This document shows, piece after piece, positions 12,076-26,345 of a stretch of 64,000 nucleotides of DNA (position 1 is its first letter; the number at the start of each line of letters is the position of its first letter). Under the pieces are notes generated by a model. That model did no database searches and was not told the origin of the DNA. It saw only the letters and a program-made list of their open reading frames with translations. Origin of the DNA: Punica granatum (Eukaryota > Streptophyta > Magnoliopsida > Myrtales > Lythraceae). Where the stretch lies: positions 27,932,811-27,996,810 of the forward strand of contig NC_045128.1 in assembly GCF_007655135.1 (NCBI RefSeq), in the 5' to 3' direction. Made by a program: the position numbers and the translations under genes.

Positions 12076-15000
12076 ATGGCGCTCCCCGGTCTCGCGTCGA
12101 GCTTCCGGCCGTCGTCCCCTCCTCTTTCCTTTCACGTACTCCCCTCTTCCTCATCTTCTTCTTCTTCTTCTTCTTCCCCAGCTCTACTGCTTCTGTCTAG
12201 CCGTAGAGTGAGCCGGTTCCGCAAAACATTCGTAGCCTCTAATGGCGGCACCAATGGGAAGCGGCTTCTTCTTGGTCGGGCCGCGTCCACCAAGGCGCAG
12301 CAGTGTGAAGAGGAATGCGGCGGTTCTGATTCACAGTTCGTTGAAGTGATTGCCATCGGGAGCAGAAAGGACGCTGTGCTCGATTTCTGCGTGGATTCTC
12401 CTTTCTCATCCAAGAACTCCATCCGCTACTGGTAAACCTTATATGTGCTTTTCAAAACTTCGGTGATTGCACGGATTGGTTCTTTTGAAACGCGGACATT
12501 ATTCGAAGTGGTTTTATTGGGAGAATTGTTTGATGTGATTATATTAGGAAAATGCAGATAGAAAGAACAGCCAGCTAATTCTGTTCATTTGCATCATTCC
12601 TTGAAGATTCTACTCTACTTCGGATGCAGCTTCTGTAGCATTAATGGTGATAGAATTACCCGATTAGGCGAGAAATGGTGCTATAGATTATCGTGTCCAA
12701 GCGGATCCTATTGGTGCTGTTCGAATTACCAAAACATTGAGGTGCATGATGAACATGGAGGACAGTGCTTAGCAATAGTCTGGCATGAAGCAATTCCTTT
12801 GCTAACTTGAAATTTTTTGAACCTTGTTTGTCCCCCCATATACAAGGAGCTGTCTGATGCTGATCCTTGGCAAGATGCTGTTAACACTGAACAAATACTA
12901 TTCTAATTCAGATATTGTTGAGATCAATCGTAGGTAATCATGTCTTGAGCATTTGCACCCTCAATCACTAATTACTACCATTACCTTACTTATAAATAAG
13001 CGCCGTTACTTAGTTGTAAATCAAATCAGTGCTAATGCAAAGGTGAATCTAATTGAAGAACCAACTAAAGTAGCAAATTGAAATGCACTAGCCATTTATG
13101 AGCATGACCCAAGAAATGATTTCCAGTTGACCTGAAATGGATGTTTCAGATAGATTTCACCATATCTCTGAACTTCTGAGATCCTCACTTTGGATAATCT
13201 TTTCATTTATTGTTTAATCTCAGTATCATCACATATGTTACATATATAGCCCAAAGTGCAGGGTCCTCCAAATTTGTCCGTCCTAAGCGAACTCCCTAGA
13301 AACTTAGTTTTGGCCAAGTTCTCTTAGTTCTCCACAGCTATTTTGGAGAATCAGATGTGGAAGATATTAGTTAATAAAGAGCAACTTATATTCATTTCTG
13401 CTTTTCTCTTTATTGTTCCACAATTATTGGGATTGTCTGTTTCACAGGAACTTTATGATGAAAGATTCAACAAAGGTGCATCTACAGCAAAGGTTTCTAA
13501 ATAAAGGTTGTAATCTGTAGTTAATATGAGCTTACTGGTTTCTCATCGCTTGAAGTTTATCTTATTGTCATACTATCTTGGGAAGAGGATTAGATACATG
13601 TTTACACGATTTGATGACATCATTCAACATAAATGTTCAAGGTCTTTGTTTGCACGACAAGCTCTTACAAGGATTCAGATATTATTTTGAGGGACTTTCT
13701 TTTTCTTTTCTTTTTTAGTTGAATTAGATTATGTGTGTTCGACTTATGATAAATATAAATTTTTTATTATGCCTAAGTTTAGGAATTGATTAGGCAGCTT
13801 TATTGGAATCTCTTGATTGACTTTTATGTTTATCCAAGAAAACGATCTGTTAAGTTGACTTCATCTATGACTGGAAGTATGTTAATGATTTTTAGTTCAT
13901 CCATGCAAGCAAATGAGTCGGATCCTTTTAGCTTCTGAATGCAAGATACTGACTGATTGGAGTAGGTAAATTTATTTTGAGGACCAATGAGAGTTAATTG
14001 GTTGGAGAAGCATCTGATACAGGGATGTAAAGATGGACTCATGTTATCTAGGAATGGGTTATCTCTTGATGACAAAATACTATGGCATTATTTCTCAATA
14101 TTATTCGGAAATTCTGATTTTAACTTATTCATTTGCTCCAGAGGATGCCACTCCCAGTACGATGGAAGCCATGCTGTTTCCACAGTCTCAGCCGAAGGCG
14201 ACAATACTTGTCCGTACAGTCCTTACCTATATTCTCATTCCTTGTGGGTTTTGTGGTTATCAATTCTGTTCCTGTAATCTAAAAATTATGTAAAGACCGA
14301 CTTCAAAGGCAACGATATGAAATTGGAGAACTGGGAGGGGTTTAGCTGTAACAATTCAGAGAATTGTTTAATGATATTTTCACATATGCCATTACTGGAA
14401 CTGGAAACACTCCCAAGTCATGTGGGTTGACACCATCTCTAAAAAAAAACTGATAGACCTCACCTTAGATGTTATTTTCCATTTGAATCGACATGCATCG
14501 GGATAACTTCGCGCAGAACAATGTGTCTGAAAAACATAGGCACCCCCATCACAGTCTCCCAGATGCCTCTGAACCAACCATAAGATATTTATGAACTATA
14601 TGTTAGCACAAATATGTATCTAGAATATAGTTCCTAGACACTTATGATTCCTGGTGATGCTATGAAGATATTTTGTCAATAATAATGCATTTTCTAGTTT
14701 CCGGGAAGTAATTAATGTAGCTGCTGTTATAACTAATACTTCAATGCTTCAATTGTTCATGCAAATAGCAGCACTTCAATTGGAATCTCTATTTGTGCTT
14801 CATATCTATATCTTTAATATTATTTGAGGAAAAACTTGACACTGGAACTACTTTTAACTAAGATAAGATAAATCATCATTATTCTATATGAAAATAATTA
14901 ACCTTCTTCCACATTTTAAGGAACTTTGAGAAGGGGATGGGACACTTTTTTTCCTCTACCTCATCCCATATAAGCCACCTTACCAACTTCCATTTTCTTC

Positions 15001-18000
15001 ATTTTCTCTTTTTCTTTTTTGTTTGACATCTTTCGCCCAAAAAGAAGGCCAGGCCAATTTGTTTACTTTCATATATGATTTCTTTTAACATAATAATCCT
15101 GAACAAATTATGCAAGTGAAATGTGTGCATAAGAGATATAATTAAATTCCTTGTCTAATGCGTGTCAATTTCTTGTGTTGTTGCATTGTGTCTCAGAACA
15201 TTGGATGCTTTGAGTGTGTAACAGCTTGGATATTTTATATTTGTCTAGATTGCTAGTGCTGGATATGGTTTGGATCACACCAGAGCGATTGAAATTCTTA
15301 AGTCGATAAGATCTGTGAATGGATATGCTGTTGCTATAATTTTGAGGCCTTTCAGCTTTGAAGGACAGAGGCGAAAAGATGAGGTAATATTTGCTTTGGA
15401 ATTGGAAATCTCAGTTGCTTTATGTACGTTCAGATGTATCTTTTGAGAAATGGTTGAATAAGACTTACAATAAGTATGTTTATGATTTTTTTAGTATTGG
15501 TGTATTTTGTGCCACTTGATTGTTCTCCGTTTTACCTTTTCAATCTATACGTCCTGTACATGTTGAGGGTCTGCAAACAATTCATGCGATTTTTGTTTTA
15601 TGGTGTGAAACAAGCTAATATTGAGCATTCAACTAGAGTGCATCGAGGTTGTGATTTTATTGCGAACTATTAACTACTTGACCGTGCTCTTCTGTTGCAC
15701 ATAGAGTTGGATGCTCAAATCTTTAGAAAGTAAAATATTTATTAATGTTTTGTGCAAGTCAAGCTCAATATTATTTTGGAAAAACACATCTCAAGACTCA
15801 AGTTCCTTAAAAACAAAAAAGAAAAATTTAAATTTGTAGTTGAAGTTATTGTAAAGATATACCACCCCTCACAGCACACAGCAGATTGGCTTGGAGATTA
15901 ACTCTTTGGATTTTAGGTGGTTAACTAAACTAGAGTTTCTTCTTGTTGACCTTATGTGATGGCGCTGGGTTTTGTTTCCAGTTTTATTGGATTCTGAGCT
16001 GTTGTGGAAACTTTGTTGTATATATTTCATCACTTATTGAGGAAAAAGAAAACTGTAGTATACCTGCTAGTAGGTCATGATCCAGTCTCCTTTTTAGATC
16101 AATTTTAGATCTTCCCCATTTTTTATTTTTCTTTTTTTTTATACATATCTATCTGATTTTTCTTTAACTATTTTTGGCAGTAGAATTAATTCGATGTCAT
16201 TCCATACAATGAACTTTAATAATATTCTATTGTGCCTAAATAAATTTTTTGCTAGAGATTGTTTATGCTGAAGTTAATTGCAGTAGTATTATTATATACC
16301 TCAGATTCATACTATTTTATTAATGTGTATAGAAGAAGGACGTGGAACAAGTTGCTCCATTGTCATCCATATAAAACAGCCAAGTGGCATTAACATCATG
16401 AATTCTAGACTAATTTTTTTGGTTGATGGATTGATAGGCTGTATTGGCCATCGTGATGAGGCTTTTCTTTGAATAAATTCTATGAACCGAGATTGACTTT
16501 TCTTTGATAACATTATCATTGGAAAGTTTTCAGGTCAATCATTTGGTTGGAACACTAAAGGAGCATACAAATTTTTGCATCGGTAAGTCTACCTTAATTT
16601 CTTGGAATATTCTCCAGGATGAATGTCATAAACTATCTTTGCCAAGAATTTTTCTCCTTTTCCATTACTTTTTTCTTACTTGTGGCCATCTATGAGAGTT
16701 AAACTGGCCGATGATTGCTTATAGGTTCATATGTCAGTTACAGTATGGTTACATGTTGCGAATGGTATAGAGTACTGTCTTCCATGTCACCTCACTGGAT
16801 ATGTTATGCTGCAAGTACTCATAAAATGTTATTGATTAAGTTTTATCATTTCTCTAAGCCTTTTCCCTCTTCCTAACTGATTGTGACCTGCTCGTCTTAA
16901 GTGAAATAAGGTTGTTTCTTAAATGCAGATATCAATACGGACATGCTGCTTAAGAAAGATGTGGTTACTCTAGATGGGGCTCTAAAGACTGCAAATGATG
17001 CTGTTTTATTGGCAATAAATGCCATTTCTGTCCTAGCAGCTGTAAGTTTCACTTACATAGGAAACTTTTAATGCCATGCAACAAATTCCTGTCTCTTATT
17101 CCCTCTATTTTCAGGATTCTCACAAAACTTATTTAGCTGTCTCACGAAGCAAGATGAGGGAACTTAACGTCGCGGAAGGTTTTGAAGTAAGTCTCTAATG
17201 GCAGTCTTTGGCCCAATCACTAACATGTGATACTCATTATTCATTGATTCTTGTTCCACTTCCCTAACTTGGCCTCATAACTGTCAGAAATTACAATTTG
17301 AATTTCTTTAGTACATGACAAGAAAAATTTATCAATGTAAATGTTGTGAACCTTACACCTTTTCTCTCTTGCATTTAGGTTTACTTTGTGTTTGCTAATG
17401 GCATTATTGCATCTATTTCAGGTTCTAAAATGCTATAAAGAAGCAAAGATTGGATTTGGAACTGGTTATAACATCAGAACATCAATTATTCAAGCCATAT
17501 ATCAATGCCCTTTTCTTAGTTATGGAGTTAAGGTATGGTCAGAGTTTCTTACAAGTGGAAACTAATGATGGCTTGTGCTTTATCTCAGTAAGTGTGGATC
17601 TTTAGCTGTTAGAATCGCCAATTAGAGGCAATCCCTATATCGTGAAAGGGGTAATCATAGTAATAACGTGCTTCAGAGGCAGAACACACATCTCGTGAAA
17701 GGCATGCCATTTCAAACATTTCTCATATATTTTCACCAAATTCATGCAGGTTTTGCTTGTAGATTCCATTGGGAAAGCTGTTCTAATATTTAGACCAAAT
17801 GATGAGTTTATTGGTGGACGCAAATGCTAAAAATCCACCACTTCAAACTTTGCCCTCTGTAATTCCATTGAATTTTGTGCTGATGGTGAAAAACCTTTTT
17901 CAGTAATTTTGTCAACTGGTTGATAATTTTTAACCCCGGCCATAGCATTTTATTACCATTGATATCTATCCAGGACTCCGTTTCCATTTGAGTCCTCCAT

Positions 18001-21000
18001 AATTTGCCTAGTCTGCTGTTCTCAACAGGATTTGAATGGAGTAGTATTATGCCTGCTTGCTAGTTCAGATGTGAATGAAAGCGTCAATTCACATGCCTTT
18101 CTGGATAATTTCCGTCAAGTAACAGGATATGAAGGGGAAGTTGTTCTTTCTATAACTCATGAGCCTAATTTGGAGGCCAACATGCTGGTGACAACTGTTA
18201 TTACTCTGGGGTAAGAACTTTTGCAGGGAAAATTATTCGTTATTCCGAGTGTTCACTTGAAGTTCGTATCAACTTTTATGTGTATATTCCAATTTTCTCT
18301 TCAAAGGAACCTCTGCGTTATTATTTATTCTACTAGTGAATCCTATAAAGCTAGCTTCAATGAGCTGTCTACCACTTCAAAGGTTGAAAAAAAAGAAAAT
18401 TATACTTTTATCGCTTAAGGAATGAGGTCGATTCCCACCATTTAGCTTTTCTGGCATCTGATAATACAGTTTAAATAGGGCATCTGATGATGAAGCATGA
18501 CTAATGCCTTCACATGCCTGCAACTGCTAAGTGGACATTGCCCTGTCATTCCAATGAGAAAAATTATGTTATCCCCAAGCAAGCCTGGGAACTCCTTTTG
18601 ATGACATCAGACATGTTTCTGATTTGTGCATGCAATGAGTAAACTAGTAATGGTTACCTAATGATGGATTTCACTTAAAAGGTAGGGTATCTTTACTAAA
18701 AACTGTATGGATTTGATGCTTAACTTGTTCTGATTAACAGGCGTCAAATGCTGGATCTTTGTTTAACTTCTGGAGAATGAGGGGTTTGAGTTCGATTAGT
18801 GAGGTTCAGGGTGCCAAAACTAGAAAGTACAAAATGAATGACTTTTTCATATAGTACTAAAACATTAAATCGAATATAGGGAACTTGTGATTGGATTATT
18901 TTAGATATTTAGTAAGAGAATTCATGGCATTAGGATGTGAAACAAGTATGTGGAAATCCAACTATATGTGGATATTTCTAGATGTCTCTCTTTACACTTC
19001 TGTTTCTTCATCTCTTAGTGCATTAATCAGTTTTTATTGGCGACAGCCATTTTTATGATGCTCTAATCGATGGGTTTTTGTGTAATCTACAGTTCTGCTA
19101 GACCTCAGAATCCTCAAAAGAACAACTTGTTGTCTAGACTGGCCCAACATTTCCCATTTGTGTTCAATCTTTTAAGAAATCAGAGAGAATCAAATAGTAG
19201 TCAAGCAGAAGATTCACCTGGAAGTGCAAGCATGGAGGACATGCACTCGATGGACTTTAATGAAGATGAAATGCAGGTAGGCAGGATAAGAGAAGGTTCC
19301 GACATCAATCATGAGGAAATGCATGCCTTTTCCAAAGGAAACCCGAATGAAATCCTTGTGTCAAGGTAAGAGTATTTTCTAATTTCTGTTTTTTAAGATG
19401 CTTTTCCTCTTTATATTCTGCAAAATGTTGAAGATGCTCCTTACTTTTCGTGTCAGTCACAGCGAATCCGAGCAAATCAATGAAGGAGAATTGGAGGGTG
19501 ATTTTGAAACAAGCGTCTTTGATGGACAAGTTCCTGAAGGTAGGAGTGCTGAAGCCCTCTGTTTCAGGTTCTACTCCAGCAAAATAGCAACTTTAATCAG
19601 TCTAGCGATAAAATTTATCCTTATGCTGCTCATTGGAAAGAATTACTGAATTATGCCATACTTGGTTGTCTAGTAACTCCTGCTTTTCAAAGAGAGCCAT
19701 TGAACACTTGGAGCTTTGGGCCGGGTTACGTGGCTGCTCAGGAATGGGCTAAAGAAAGGGCAGAAAATGCTGCAGCTTCATCAATTCTCAATAACCTAAG
19801 CATCTTTCACCTTCCTGTGGGTGTGAGACCTTCCGGAGAGTTGCAATATTCTCTGAACATTTCAAATGCTGATAAACATGTCAAAGAAGAGATGGAGAAC
19901 AATAGCGTAGCACAGACACTTGCTGATTCAAGGATTCCTTCTAGGAGTGATTTGACCGATGTGGGTTTTGGAGCAGTAAAGGACTTCTATGATGCAGCAT
20001 CTAGCGTATTAAAGAGAAAAGAAGCTGACATTCCTAAGAAGCAGGGAGTTCTTTCTGTTCGTGCAGCATCGATGTTGGTGAGTGCTTTATTTTACTGCAT
20101 TATTATATAAGTTATTCTTACTCACTGATAAATTGTACTCTCAGCTTTCCTTTTGAGATTATCGATTCCCTCTGTTGCTTATGGGGCTTTAAGTTTGTGC
20201 CCGCCTTGCTGCTAAGGGAATGAATGTGAAACTTTGATTTCCTGAAAGGTATGGCTTTAGTTGTGGTTATACTAGAGATTATCAACTAACCCTATCATGA
20301 TTTCTTCGTCAATTTATTGGAGCATGTTCATGTAGTCGCTCATCAAACTGATTCTTTGACTGCATCAAGTGCACGCATAATTTTCCTATTCGGTTTTTGC
20401 AGTTCTATGAGGAAATGGTTTTGAGTATGATTGATACTGCAGATGGTACAAAGACATTTGACCAGGTCTGGTATTATGTTGGAGTACTCTCCAACAAATA
20501 GTAATGGTTTGAGACAAACATTTGGCATCAATATGAGAAGCCTGGAAGATAGGAAAATGATTAGGACACCCTAAATTTTCTGTTTATTCGCTCTTGCTTT
20601 TAAACTTTCTAGTCTCATTTTTTTGTTTGTTGTTATTTATCTGGTTTCTTAAGGAATAGACCTATCTCAATGTGCATAGGTTTTTATCATTCTGGCCTTC
20701 TGTCATCGGAAGACAGCACCTAAACCTCTACAAAAACAGAGAATTGTCATGAAAGCACAGAATTAAGAATATTACATGTAACTTCATCTTAATGCAGGAA
20801 GCTGAACGGGATTCGCCAAAAAAATGGAATCCTATCGTTGAGATGCAATATAGAGGTGGCTTTTATAGAGGGCGATGCCAAGGTGGTCTTCCTGAGGGGA
20901 AGGTATTGTCCTTTTTTTGAAATTTCTAAGAGGAATGTTCTTTCAACCACAAAAGAAGAAAGTCTGCCATTAATTCTATTTCTGGATGGATGTTCACAGG

Positions 21001-22346
21001 GTCGCTTAGTTCTTGGTGATGGAAGCGTATATGATGGAATGTGGCGTTATGGTAAGAGGTCAGGATCTGGTACCTTTTACTTCAGCAATGGCGATGTTTT
21101 CCAGGGATCATGGAGGGATGATGTCATGCACGGAAAGGTCTGGGTCTTGATTTCTGCATAAATAATTTCCTAATTCTTTGGAGTTTTACTTTTAGCTCTT
21201 GTAATTTGTTAAGCTTGCTATGTTGTCTAGTGTAGTATTGGGAGATCATTGTTACTGCTTTCTCAAGCATTGTGCTTATGTTTTTAGGAAAACGGTGTGA
21301 AAATGATTCTTGTTACCTTGTCTGAGATGGCCCAATGAACTGCAATTGGCTAATAACTTCAAAGGCAGTACTCTGATCATGTGATTTTTACTGGTAGTTG
21401 AATTACTCACAGGCCCGTAAGGCGCTAGGCATTTAGAACTGTAATATTATGAAAAATATGCTCGTGTTATGTGTTTCTCTGATCAAATAATTTTTGTTCA
21501 ACGAAAAACTTTTGCAGCTGAAAATGTTGTGACGATTACATTCGAGACAAAAGGTAGTTATGCTTGATGTCTAACTGCTTCATGCTTTTGCTTCCTTCTC
21601 CCTTATGGATTTTCAGCCCGATTTCACTTGTATTTTCTATTGCCTTTTTTTTTTTTTTTTGGACATGTAAAATCGTAATCACTGTGTGCTGCACTTTTCT
21701 TGAGCTGACTTGCGATGTTATGACTTCAACCTTCAGGGCTGGTTTTATTTCCACACGGGTGATCGTTGGTTTGCAAACTTTTGGAAGGGAAAGGCAAATG
21801 GTGAAGGTCGATTCTATACAAAGTCGGGTGAGGTTTTCTTCGGTCAGTTTAAAGATGGGTGGCGCCATGGTCAATTCCTATGTATCGAGGTTGACGGACA
21901 GAGGTACTTCATGACTTCATTTATCGTGCACTATTAAGTTAGAATATTGTACTATTGGTGAAGATTTGAGCCCCTTCAGCAGAAAAGGCAATGCTTCATG
22001 TCTTGGTCTGCAAGAAACAAGTATTAAGTACACCTGATCATGGCTCGTCGGGCTGGGTCTGGGCCAAGCTGACACATAGCCTGGCCTGGTGATTATCAGG
22101 CCCGCCGATCTCGGCGTTGCCAGGCACCTAAATTGTTCTGCCAAAAAAAGTTATTAAACAATAACAAAATCCAAAGACATTGTTTTAATATTAGTTTTCT
22201 TTGCTATAAGGAACCTATTTTGCAGCTCACCTATTGTATTCTATATTAATCTCTTGTAATGCTTTCGTGCTTGTTCTTAAAGGCATGTTGAGACCTGGGA
22301 TGAAGGTGTTCTTATCAGCTGTCAGCAACTCGGCTCTAATTCATAA
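12076..22346 (+). CDS. ARC3: ARC3, chloroplast division-site regulator (FtsZ-like domain plus MORN repeats), 17 exons
   Basis: Exons: 12076-12431, 13448-13506, 14142-14209, 15249-15383, 16534-16582, 16929-17041, 17115-17186, 17422-17532, 18029-18210, 19093-19365, 19457-19539, 19674-20077, 20403-20465, 20798-20902, 21000-21137, 21737-21903, 22283-22346. They join in frame to 2442 nt (813 aa). The Ser-rich N-terminus looks like a chloroplast transit peptide. Residues from about 100 to 400 form the FtsZ-like domain (IASAGYGLD near 162, then GFGTGYN in exon 8). A less conserved middle follows, and MORN repeats occupy about 673-790 (GDGSVYDGMWRYGKRSG, FSNGDVFQGSW, TKSGEVFFGQF). Known role of the family: ARC3 acts in the chloroplast stroma with the Min system to stop FtsZ rings forming away from mid-plastid. 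Exons 2 and 3 were placed by phase and family similarity. The donor after exon 3 (GTCCGT) is weak; GTCCTT nine bases later is the alternative. No stops interrupt the joined frame. Confidence 0.92.
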
Positions 22347-24190
22347 TGCTCGTGTCCACTCATTGGTAGTATCATCTCCCCATCTTTGTCTCAATAGGAG
22401 ATTAACCCAAAAGGCAAATGATGGACGCAGCGAGGTTTTTGGCCCCTGCTGTTAATTTTTGCCGAAATCATCATCTGGGTATTTGTTTAGTGTGTTAAAA
22501 GCAAGACGCTTGGTTGTTGCCTTGTATAATTCCAACTTCTCGGGAGAAGCAGCCTTTAGCTCGTCAAGTTTGAGGAAGAAGCTGCGATTCCTTTGCTGAC
22601 CCAGAAGATCAAATTGTTAATATATGGGTATTTATTGGCTACACTGTATATAGAGATTGCTGTATTTCTCAATCCCCATGATTTATAGGTTGGAGGAGAA
22701 CCTGATGGAGGTAGAGACTGTTCTTTTCACCCGGTTCGAACCGTTCTTGGATAATTCATCTCATTCATTTACGTGCAATTTGCTTCAGTTGTAAATAATT
22801 ATGAAGTTTAAAATGTTTCTGCCGAATAGGTGGTTGGTTGCTCAGAGTCTAGTGTCATCTTACCTTTAATTCCCATTTATGATGCCATTGGTCTCCCGAT
22901 AACAAGGCGATGGATCAAAGAATCGGGATCCGAGTGTTCGCTCCTGTTCCAGGGACGATGATCTACTCAAATGTAGTGAAAGATGTGATTTTTAACTGGT
23001 TAGTGACTTTTTTGGCACCAAAGAAAGATCACAATTGTTTTGATCGGATTTACTAGAGAATTAATCCTACCGTATGTTGAGACGCACCAAATTATCAACT
23101 AGGAGAGAGGGGAAAAGGAGGTGCTCACTAGCTTGCTAAATTTGTATATCATAGTGCTATGTTTATTTCCACCCCTTAGTTCCTCGAACCCGGCATGTTC
23201 GTGCACGGGAACAGGCGTGATTCAAGACCATCTATTGAGCTGGTCTAGCAACTCTTTGGAAGTAGCCCTTGTCGATGGTATGCACCCCATGTAGACAAGG
23301 ATCCTCTAAGCTGTAGGCCATAGAGCCATAGCGATGCCTAGTTGCATATCTGACTTGACCGGAGCTTAGCCAGCAATGACAGGCCCATCATCCCACCACA
23401 GGGCATGGAGGTGATGCTTTCAGACACCATTTGTTCTGCGGCTGATAAAAGAAAAGGCCGACCTGAAATCCGAATCCAGACTGAGTTGAACCGTCTCGAA
23501 TTTTTTATTCTTCTAGAACACGGTTCGGTTCTATGGTCATTTTCTTCTCTTTTGTCGTTTTCCGTTACGAGTTCGGGTTTAGAAATTACATACCAAGACT
23601 GACCTGAACAGAATTTATGTAATAATATATGTTCAATTTGTAATCTGCTTAATCTTTTAATATGTAGAGGCCGGACCAAGTTCACTGAACCAATTCAATC
23701 AAAACATGGCGCTTCTGTCATTTCACTCCCTCTCCCTCTCAACGTTTACTCTTCATGGTTCAAACCCTAGATCGTTTCCTTAGATCCTTGCTCAGTGGTT
23801 ATGGAGGCTTGCAAACTTCTAGTGTTTTGATCAGTTGACGTGCTTATTGTGGTGTATTGGTCCTATTGGAACTCTCATTTTGTTGTGGAGAAATTATGAG
23901 ATATTGAGTTGCAGAGTTGTGATGGTGTGTTGAATTTGTGATTTTTAGTTTTAATTTTATGTTGCTTTCTCGGCCCGGACCCGATAATCAACCCGTAAGA
24001 GTTCTTTCTTTTCTTTTCTTTTTTCATTTTCGGTTTCAATTCTCACCAACGGGTACGGCGATCCCTAAATCGAAGAAAGTGGTGCCCCGAAACTGACCTA
24101 AGCCATAATCACCCCCAATTTGTTCCAATTGTTAAATTTGGTACAAAGTAACGGAAGCGTTTGATAATGGAAATTCACATTAAGAATCTA
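22347..24190. other. ARC3 3' region and intergenic DNA
   Basis: The first few hundred bases are probably the ARC3 3' untranslated region. Beyond about 23150 there is no gene. Stretches at 23440-23610 and 23960-24100 repeat GGTTCGG, ACCCG and similar words and may be decayed relatives of the hAT-type element upstream of ARC3, but no ends could be set. CT-rich runs lie at 24007-24030. Confidence 0.45.
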
Positions 24191-25097
24191 TCTATCTATC
24201 TATCTAAAGAAATGAAAACAGGTCTCATTCTCATCCCTCATTAAACCACGTGTAACTGCCATGTTTTTCTTTTCTTTTCTTTTCTTTTTTGCTTCCTTTC
24301 TTTTTCTTTTTCTTTTTTATAAATAACTAGTCGTGTAACCCGCACATTTTTTTCTTCATTTCCTTTTTTTATAAATTAGTCGTGTAACACGCGCATTGCG
24401 CGAGTATCAATTTTACTGAAATATCGTTAACTTGAAAAGAACTTTTGAGAATTTGTGGGAGAAAAAATGGTAAAAGAATGTGAATAAAAACTTTGAAAAT
24501 CGAGAATAATTAGTAGGAGAGGAGGAGAGTTAAAAGATGATTTGATGGTAGAGAGAATAAATTTAACATGACAGGTTACTTACATTGCAGCTTCTCGTAC
24601 AAAAAAGTTTACGTGGAAGCTCCTCCTTATATGAACGGAAAACTCTTACGAGTATAGTTCGAATCACATAATATATAGAGAAATGAAAATGGGTCCCGTT
24701 CTCATCCATCATTAAACCACGTGTAAATGCCATGTTTTTCTTCTCTTATTTATTTATTTATTTATTTATTTTTGCTTCCTTTCCTTTTTTTTTTATAAGC
24801 AACTATTCATGTAGCGGGCATCAATTTTACTGAAATATCGTTAACTCGAAAGAACTTCGAGAATTAGTGGGATAAAAAATGGCAAAAGAATGTGAATAAA
24901 AACTTTCGAGAATCGAGAATAATTAGTGGAAGAAGAGGAGAGTTAAAGATGATTTGATGACAGAGAGAACAAATTTAATGTGATAAGTAACTTATATGGC
25001 AGATTCTCTTCATACAAAAAAGTTTACGTGGGAGCGCCTTCTTACACAAATGGAAAACTCTTACGAGAATAGTCCCAATTACATAATATATAGATAG
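24190..25097 (-). repeat. Tandem pair of Helitron-like non-autonomous repeats
   Basis: Two copies of the same sequence of roughly 400-480 bp lie head to tail (about 24200-24679 and 24680-25095). They share the words ATTAAACCACGTGTAA, ATCAATTTTACTGAAATATCG and ACATAATATATAGA. In the first copy a minus-strand end can be read as the palindromic GCGCAATGCGC stem followed by a CTAA at 24376-24379, like a Helitron 3' hairpin plus CTRR end. The opposite end reads TCTATATATTATG on the minus strand, like a Helitron 5' end. The second copy has lost the hairpin. No helicase gene is present. The class assignment is tentative; the duplication itself is plain. Confidence 0.5.
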
Positions 25098-26345
25098 ATT
25101 GCTCCACCTTTATTAATTATCCCATTCTCATCCCACCCTATAACCAAAAAAAAGAAAAAGAAAATCATCCCACCTAAAGCCACATATAGATCCCTCATCT
25201 TTTTTCTTCTTTTTGGGTTTTTTCAAGTTTTCTTAACTATCTATTTATTCGTTGTTTTTTTTGTAAATTATATTATATTAATAAAATATGTAAATCTTAA
25301 AAACCCTAAAACCAAAAAAATCCTTAAAATAATTAAAACATGTCCCCATCTGGACCGAGGGGGGCGGGCACGCCTCTCTTTCAAATTTACACACGTGTTT
25401 TTATTTTATTTATAAACAAAATAAAAATGAAACAAAGAGAACAATAAAAATAAATATTGGTATAGTGGTAGCGCGTTCATATTTAATGGAGAAAAAATAT
25501 ACATCTTTATTTATATATAACTATAAGACTCTCTTGAATTTAACAGCTTATTTTTATTTTGAAAACAATCGTTTAGAACTTAGATGTTTGTATACATAAA
25601 CGAAGTAGTCAAAAATTTAAATGATGATATATATATATAGCATAGACAAGCGAACTCGCCCTAAAATCTAAAATAAGAACAAAAAATGATATATTAATTT
25701 CAGAAAATGTGAATAATATTAAATTATTTTAATTAAACTTTTGATAGTTTCAAAAGATGCTTATTCAAAATTAATTTGTTACATTAGAATGATGATAACT
25801 AAATCCATTGCGTTACTTATCTTTATAGATAAGGTAGATTACAAATTTATGGATGTACTTAATGACATATTTATGATTAAATGATATCTTGACCCGCAGC
25901 GACGCTCAGGCCTTATAAGGTAGTTACTATTTAAGGTGGGAGAGAAGATTGAGCAAAAAGCTAGATTTTGAACACAGATTCAACTCACATCAATCTCCAA
26001 CACCTGTTTTCTCCTTCAATCTTATTCCTTTGTTGCTGCAAACCTACTTCTACGCCAACAACAAAGTCGACTATGTTTCACTTCATAAATATGTGGTCCG
26101 ACCGGAAACTTATGTAGGAGAGAAGTTAAAAATCGTCATAAGAACGAACCCGGAAAATGAAACTATTCACCATAGCTGAACTGGATACATTGAGAGAGCG
26201 TAACCCCCAACAGATACAAAATTTCAACACCACCCTATTGACATGTATTTCAGCACCATCCACAGATATCAACATTGTTGATTGATCAGAAAACGACTAA
26301 TAGCTGAACGTCACCATCTTATGTATGGAGAAGCGCCACCAGTGT
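25098..26345. other. Intergenic DNA 3' of the aldo/keto reductase gene
   Basis: AT-rich sequence with homopolymer runs and no convincing reading frame. The last 100-200 bases before 26346 are probably the 3' untranslated region of the minus-strand reductase gene. Confidence 0.5.

Noticed and set aside
12132..12422. Acidic minus-strand frame opposite ARC3 exon 1
   Set aside because: Antisense shadow of the Ser-rich transit-peptide codons.
23440..24100. Second hAT-type element 3' of ARC3
   Set aside because: Similar GGTTCGG and ACCCG words occur, but no inverted ends or 8-bp duplication could be placed.
25458..25476. tRNA-like A-box (TATAGTGGTAGCGCG), possible tRNA gene or SINE
   Set aside because: No B-box, acceptor stem or poly-A tail follows at the proper distance.
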